Below are positions 61,454-64,000 of a stretch of 64,000 nucleotides of DNA, piece by piece. Each line of letters starts with the position of its first letter. Position 1 is the first letter of the stretch. Made by a program: the position numbers and the translations under genes. Below the pieces are notes generated by a model, which was given only the letters and a program-made list of their open reading frames with translations, did not search any database and was not told the DNA's origin. Source of the DNA: Selenobaculum gibii (GTDB taxonomy: Bacteria > Bacillota > Negativicutes > ICN-92133); assembly GCF_030273445.1 (NCBI RefSeq), contig NZ_CP120678.1, positions 2,085,501 to 2,149,500 on the forward strand. Reading direction: 5' to 3'.

Positions 61454-63160
61454 TTGAAAATGGATCAATTTGTATTAAAAGAGAGTGAAAAAGGAAAAAC
61501 TCAATTAGTTATTAAAAATGATAATGTTATTTTTAATTCTTCGGAAATTACCGATTACATAAATCGTTTTGAAAAACTAAAAGAACTTGGGAAAATATCT
61601 GTAAATACTAATTTCAACGACATTACCTGGATTGCCTGTTATAAGAACGGAAAGATTCGTAATATTAATTTTAAGGTAAATAAATTAAAATTAAATAATG
61701 TTTTGAAATGTCTTGTCATTATAAAACTAGAACAAGGTATAAGGCCGTATACCTTACCCCCACTTATTAATGCTTTACAAGAAGTTTTAATTTTAACAAA
61801 ATGTTTCTCTAAAGATAAAGTTGAGGATCTTGAAGATTTTTTTTATACAAAACCAAAGAATACTGTAAGGAGAGCATATTTAATAATTGATAACTTTTTA
61901 TCTTTTTATCCTATTTCTAATTTAGACGACTATGAAGATATCTTAGATAAAAACGTTGCTTTGAGTAACAGTAATGTAAGAAAGTTACCGAATTATAAAA
62001 GCATATTAACTTTTGATTATATTATTAATAAAACTATTTTAGAAAGACAAAATAATGATTTATTGAAATATTATCCATTATTTCTTTGGTGGAGGATCAC
62101 TTCTATTATCCCTTTGCGCCCATCGGAATTTTTAGAAATAGAATTTGAGTGTTGCTGGAAGGATGTAAAAGATCGTTATTGGATAAAAATTCCACGAGAG
62201 AAAATTAAAGAAACTACTGCAAAACGCAGAATTGAAAGAGTTGATATTTTAGAAACAACTTCAGACATTTATGGCTTTATTGAAGAGTATAAATCTTTAT
62301 TAAAACCAGAGTTTCGGTCTCCTTATCTTATTTCTTGGAAAGCATTTAACAGTTTCTGCGTTACTCCTGATAACAACTTGAATAATAAATTAGATCAAGA
62401 AATTATGTGTCTAAGTAGTATTAGTCACCTTTTTAACAATTTTTATAAATGTAAAATAACTGATACTGATATAGTACCATTAAAGCCAGGTGATTCTCGA
62501 CACTTAGCTTTTTGCAACATGATATTGCAAGGATTTAACCCAATCGCAATAGCACGGATCGGTGGACATGTTAGTTTAGAATCGCAGTTACATTATTACA
62601 ATCATTTAGAAACTTACGCTGAGAGCTATGTCTACACTATGTCAAGAAAACTTAAGATTGAAAACCACCTAAATACAAGAAACGCTTCGGGAAAATATGA
62701 TGCAATCAAAAGAACAGGGCTTCTATGCACGTATTCTTTAGACCAAATTAGAGGATTCTTGGAAATCGAAAAAGGGTATTGCACTATAAAATCAAAAGAT
62801 TGTAATGAGTTTTTTAATTGTGTAACGGAGTGTTGGTCATGTTTATACCACATTTTAGATGTAGATCGATATCCAGAAGTACAAAAAGAACTTCATGAAA
62901 AATCCGATAATCTTGCAAAAATAATTAAGGAGCAAATAGATTTATTAAAAAATATATCTAAAAACATGTTTATTGATTTAGCTATAGAAAAAGGTTCAGT
63001 TGGTACAAATTCAAAAATTAAATCTACCGCTGAGCAATTACAAAATCTCATGGCACAAAAAATAGTAATTGATTCTAAATTATTGGACTATGTAAAGGAG
63101 GAGAATTTTGTTGAAAAACAACGAGATAATTCGGCACAGAAAACGAGGCAAACCCGCTAA
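61454..63160 (+). CDS. Tyrosine recombinase C of a three-recombinase element
   Basis: A 568-residue recombinase. The catalytic domain lies at about residues 180-400: Arg I in PLRPSEFLEIE (R222), Arg II in GDSRHLAF (R349, preceded by Asp rather than His), His in RIGGHVSLE (H372) and Tyr in HYYNH (Y381 or Y382). A five-cysteine cluster follows (C443, C450, C456, C460, C463), then a coiled-coil C-terminus (about 475-560). It begins 10 bp after gene B at TTG 61454 or ATG 61460; spacing from AGGGAAG favours TTG. Its end overlaps gene D by 53 bp. Of the three, its catalytic set is nearest to the canonical form. Confidence 0.85.
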   Translation: MKMDQFVLKESEKGKTQLVIKNDNVIFNSSEITDYINRFEKLKELGKISVNTNFNDITWIACYKNGKIRNINFKVNKLKLNNVLKCLVIIKLEQGIRPYTLPPLINALQEVLILTKCFSKDKVEDLEDFFYTKPKNTVRRAYLIIDNFLSFYPISNLDDYEDILDKNVALSNSNVRKLPNYKSILTFDYIINKTILERQNNDLLKYYPLFLWWRITSIIPLRPSEFLEIEFECCWKDVKDRYWIKIPREKIKETTAKRRIERVDILETTSDIYGFIEEYKSLLKPEFRSPYLISWKAFNSFCVTPDNNLNNKLDQEIMCLSSISHLFNNFYKCKITDTDIVPLKPGDSRHLAFCNMILQGFNPIAIARIGGHVSLESQLHYYNHLETYAESYVYTMSRKLKIENHLNTRNASGKYDAIKRTGLLCTYSLDQIRGFLEIEKGYCTIKSKDCNEFFNCVTECWSCLYHILDVDRYPEVQKELHEKSDNLAKIIKEQIDLLKNISKNMFIDLAIEKGSVGTNSKIKSTAEQLQNLMAQKIVIDSKLLDYVKEENFVEKQRDNSAQKTRQTR

Positions 63161-63776
63161 TGAAAGTTTTAATAGAGAAAATCTTTTAGTTAAGCTTCGT
63201 GAAATTTCATTAGTTACGGATGAAACATTGAACGCGAATAAATTAGAAAAACTAACTGGAATTAAGCGCCGAAACTGGAACAAAGTAAAAGAAGAAATAG
63301 ATTACATCAATCACTCTCGTCAAACAGGAATGGTAGACACTAACACGATAAGGTCCTTCCCATTACCAAATATTGAGGAAATTTTTGAATTATATTTTCC
63401 TCAAAATCCCAAAAAATTAAAAGAAATTTTTCAATCATTAATTGATATGGTAAGTAAGATGTATGAAAAAGTGCTAATCTTTGAAAAGACAAAAGAAAAT
63501 GCTATAACGGCATCGGCTGAGCAAGCTAGAGAAATAGAAAGATTAAGAAATGAACTCAAACAAGCAAAGGCTGATATAGAATATTATAAAACTAAGTATG
63601 ATGAAGTATGCGGAGATAGTACATATCATAGTAAGAGAGAAATTCTCAACATCCCCAAAAATGTAATCCATATACCAAAAGGACAAAAAAAACTTTTAAC
63701 TCTTGATTTTCAAGAACAATTTGGTAAGATCTTACTAGACTCAAATAAAGAGATTTTCATAAAAAAGAATGATTAA
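63108..63776 (+). CDS. Small coiled-coil accessory protein D of the element
   Basis: A 222-residue protein. The N-terminus is basic (RHRKRGKPANESF), then a helical segment with an HTH-like NKLEKLTGIKRRNWNKVKEEI (about residues 44-64). A long coiled coil spans about 105-175 (EQAREIERLRNELKQAKADIEYYKTKYDEV), then a basic tail. Position, size range and coiled coil recall TnpC, the accessory protein of Tn554-type elements, which helps orient transposition; homology is not shown. It starts at TTG 63108 behind AAGGAGG, inside gene C, so it is translationally coupled. Confidence 0.75.
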   Translation: MLKNNEIIRHRKRGKPANESFNRENLLVKLREISLVTDETLNANKLEKLTGIKRRNWNKVKEEIDYINHSRQTGMVDTNTIRSFPLPNIEEIFELYFPQNPKKLKEIFQSLIDMVSKMYEKVLIFEKTKENAITASAEQAREIERLRNELKQAKADIEYYKTKYDEVCGDSTYHSKREILNIPKNVIHIPKGQKKLLTLDFQEQFGKILLDSNKEIFIKKND

Positions 63777-63803
63777 CAAGCTTCATAGAATTATTTTAAA
63801 AAG

Positions 63804-63832
63804 CTTGTCAATACTGAGTTAGACAAGTTTTT
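63804..63832 (+). terminator. Terminator of the recombinase operon
   Basis: CTTGTC (63804-63809) pairs with GACAAG (63822-63827), followed by T5. An overlapping ACAAGCTT/AAGCTTGT stem (63776-63783 with 63801-63808) could form instead. Confidence 0.65.
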
Positions 63833-63886
63833 ATAAATTAGATTACAAAAATATTATGTTAGTTTGATCACATGATCCAAAAAAGT

Positions 63887-63923
63887 GAATAAGCCATCAA
63901 ACTTTTAGTTTGGTGGCTTATTC
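63887..63923. repeat. 16-bp hairpin near the right edge
   Basis: GAATAAGCCATCAAAC pairs with GTTTGGTGGCTTATTC (one mismatch) across a 5-nt loop. It could be a second terminator or a separator between the recombinase module and downstream cargo. Bases 63924-64000 show no gene. Confidence 0.6.
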
Positions 63924-64000
63924 GTATAGTTAATATATGAATTTTATAATAGTTCAGCGATAATTTGAAGAACTCTCAATATATTAGGAAATCATACTTA

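Noticed and set aside
1-64000. CRISPR array, tRNA, rRNA or prophage structural genes
   Set aside because: No regularly spaced repeats with spacers, no cloverleaf I could fold, and no capsid, tail or terminase proteins. The only mobile-element proteins are the recombinases at the right end and the IS3 relic.

Overview
The window is a low-GC, gene-dense chromosomal segment. Its regulatory and RNA-processing style is Firmicutes-like: a CIRCE operator, an RNase J gene, many Rho-independent terminators, strong AGGAGG-type ribosome binding sites and frequent TTG starts. It also carries a full-length AcrB-type RND pump with its adaptor protein, which implies an outer membrane. Together these suggest a diderm Firmicute (Negativicutes), probably an anaerobe given the indolepyruvate:ferredoxin oxidoreductase. 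This placement is inference; there is no rRNA or tRNA gene in the window.

Layout. 0.2-9 kb: an M20 peptidase, cardiolipin synthase, two tandem DUF445 membrane proteins, a dicarboxylate/amino-acid symporter, a DUF134/zinc-ribbon regulator and a DEAD-box helicase. 9-16.3 kb: an OmpR-type two-component system, a three-way-junction RNA candidate, htpG behind CIRCE, a Cache chemoreceptor and a hydroxysteroid-dehydrogenase-like SDR. 16.4-23.2 kb: a secreted protein, the RND efflux operon with a divergent MarR regulator, and a lactate/2-hydroxyacid dehydrogenase with an altered active site. 23.3-30.4 kb: panBCD behind an attenuator-like leader, a secreted protein, a second chemoreceptor and a diguanylate cyclase. 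30.5-42.9 kb: RNase J with a long leader, the iorA-iorB-paaK-ACT operon for aromatic 2-oxoacid oxidation, ogt, a DASS transporter, an MBL hydrolase, a cupin and an alanine symporter. 43-50.6 kb: a looser region with decayed genes (frameshifted Eis-type acetyltransferase, broken WG-repeat protein, a palindrome resembling paired IS ends), plus dtd, bioH-bioC and a periplasmic HAD phosphatase. 50.7-56.7 kb: a MATE exporter behind a compact structured leader that overlaps a terminator, proB, a LysR regulator and a second two-component system.

56.8-64 kb is the most interesting part. An IS3 OrfA remnant is followed by the first ~86 codons of a spore photoproduct lyase gene. That gene is cut exactly at its radical-SAM cysteine motif. 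A four-gene, tightly coupled operon begins immediately after: three different tyrosine recombinases (414, 804 and 568 residues) and a 222-residue coiled-coil protein. Three 15-bp direct repeats lie at the junction. This looks like the left end and transposition module of a site-specific, Tn554-like or 'recombinase-in-trio' element inserted in the lyase gene. Its right end and any cargo lie beyond the window. The 804-residue recombinase is unusual: four tandem excisionase-like DNA-binding repeats precede a divergent catalytic domain and a cysteine cluster.
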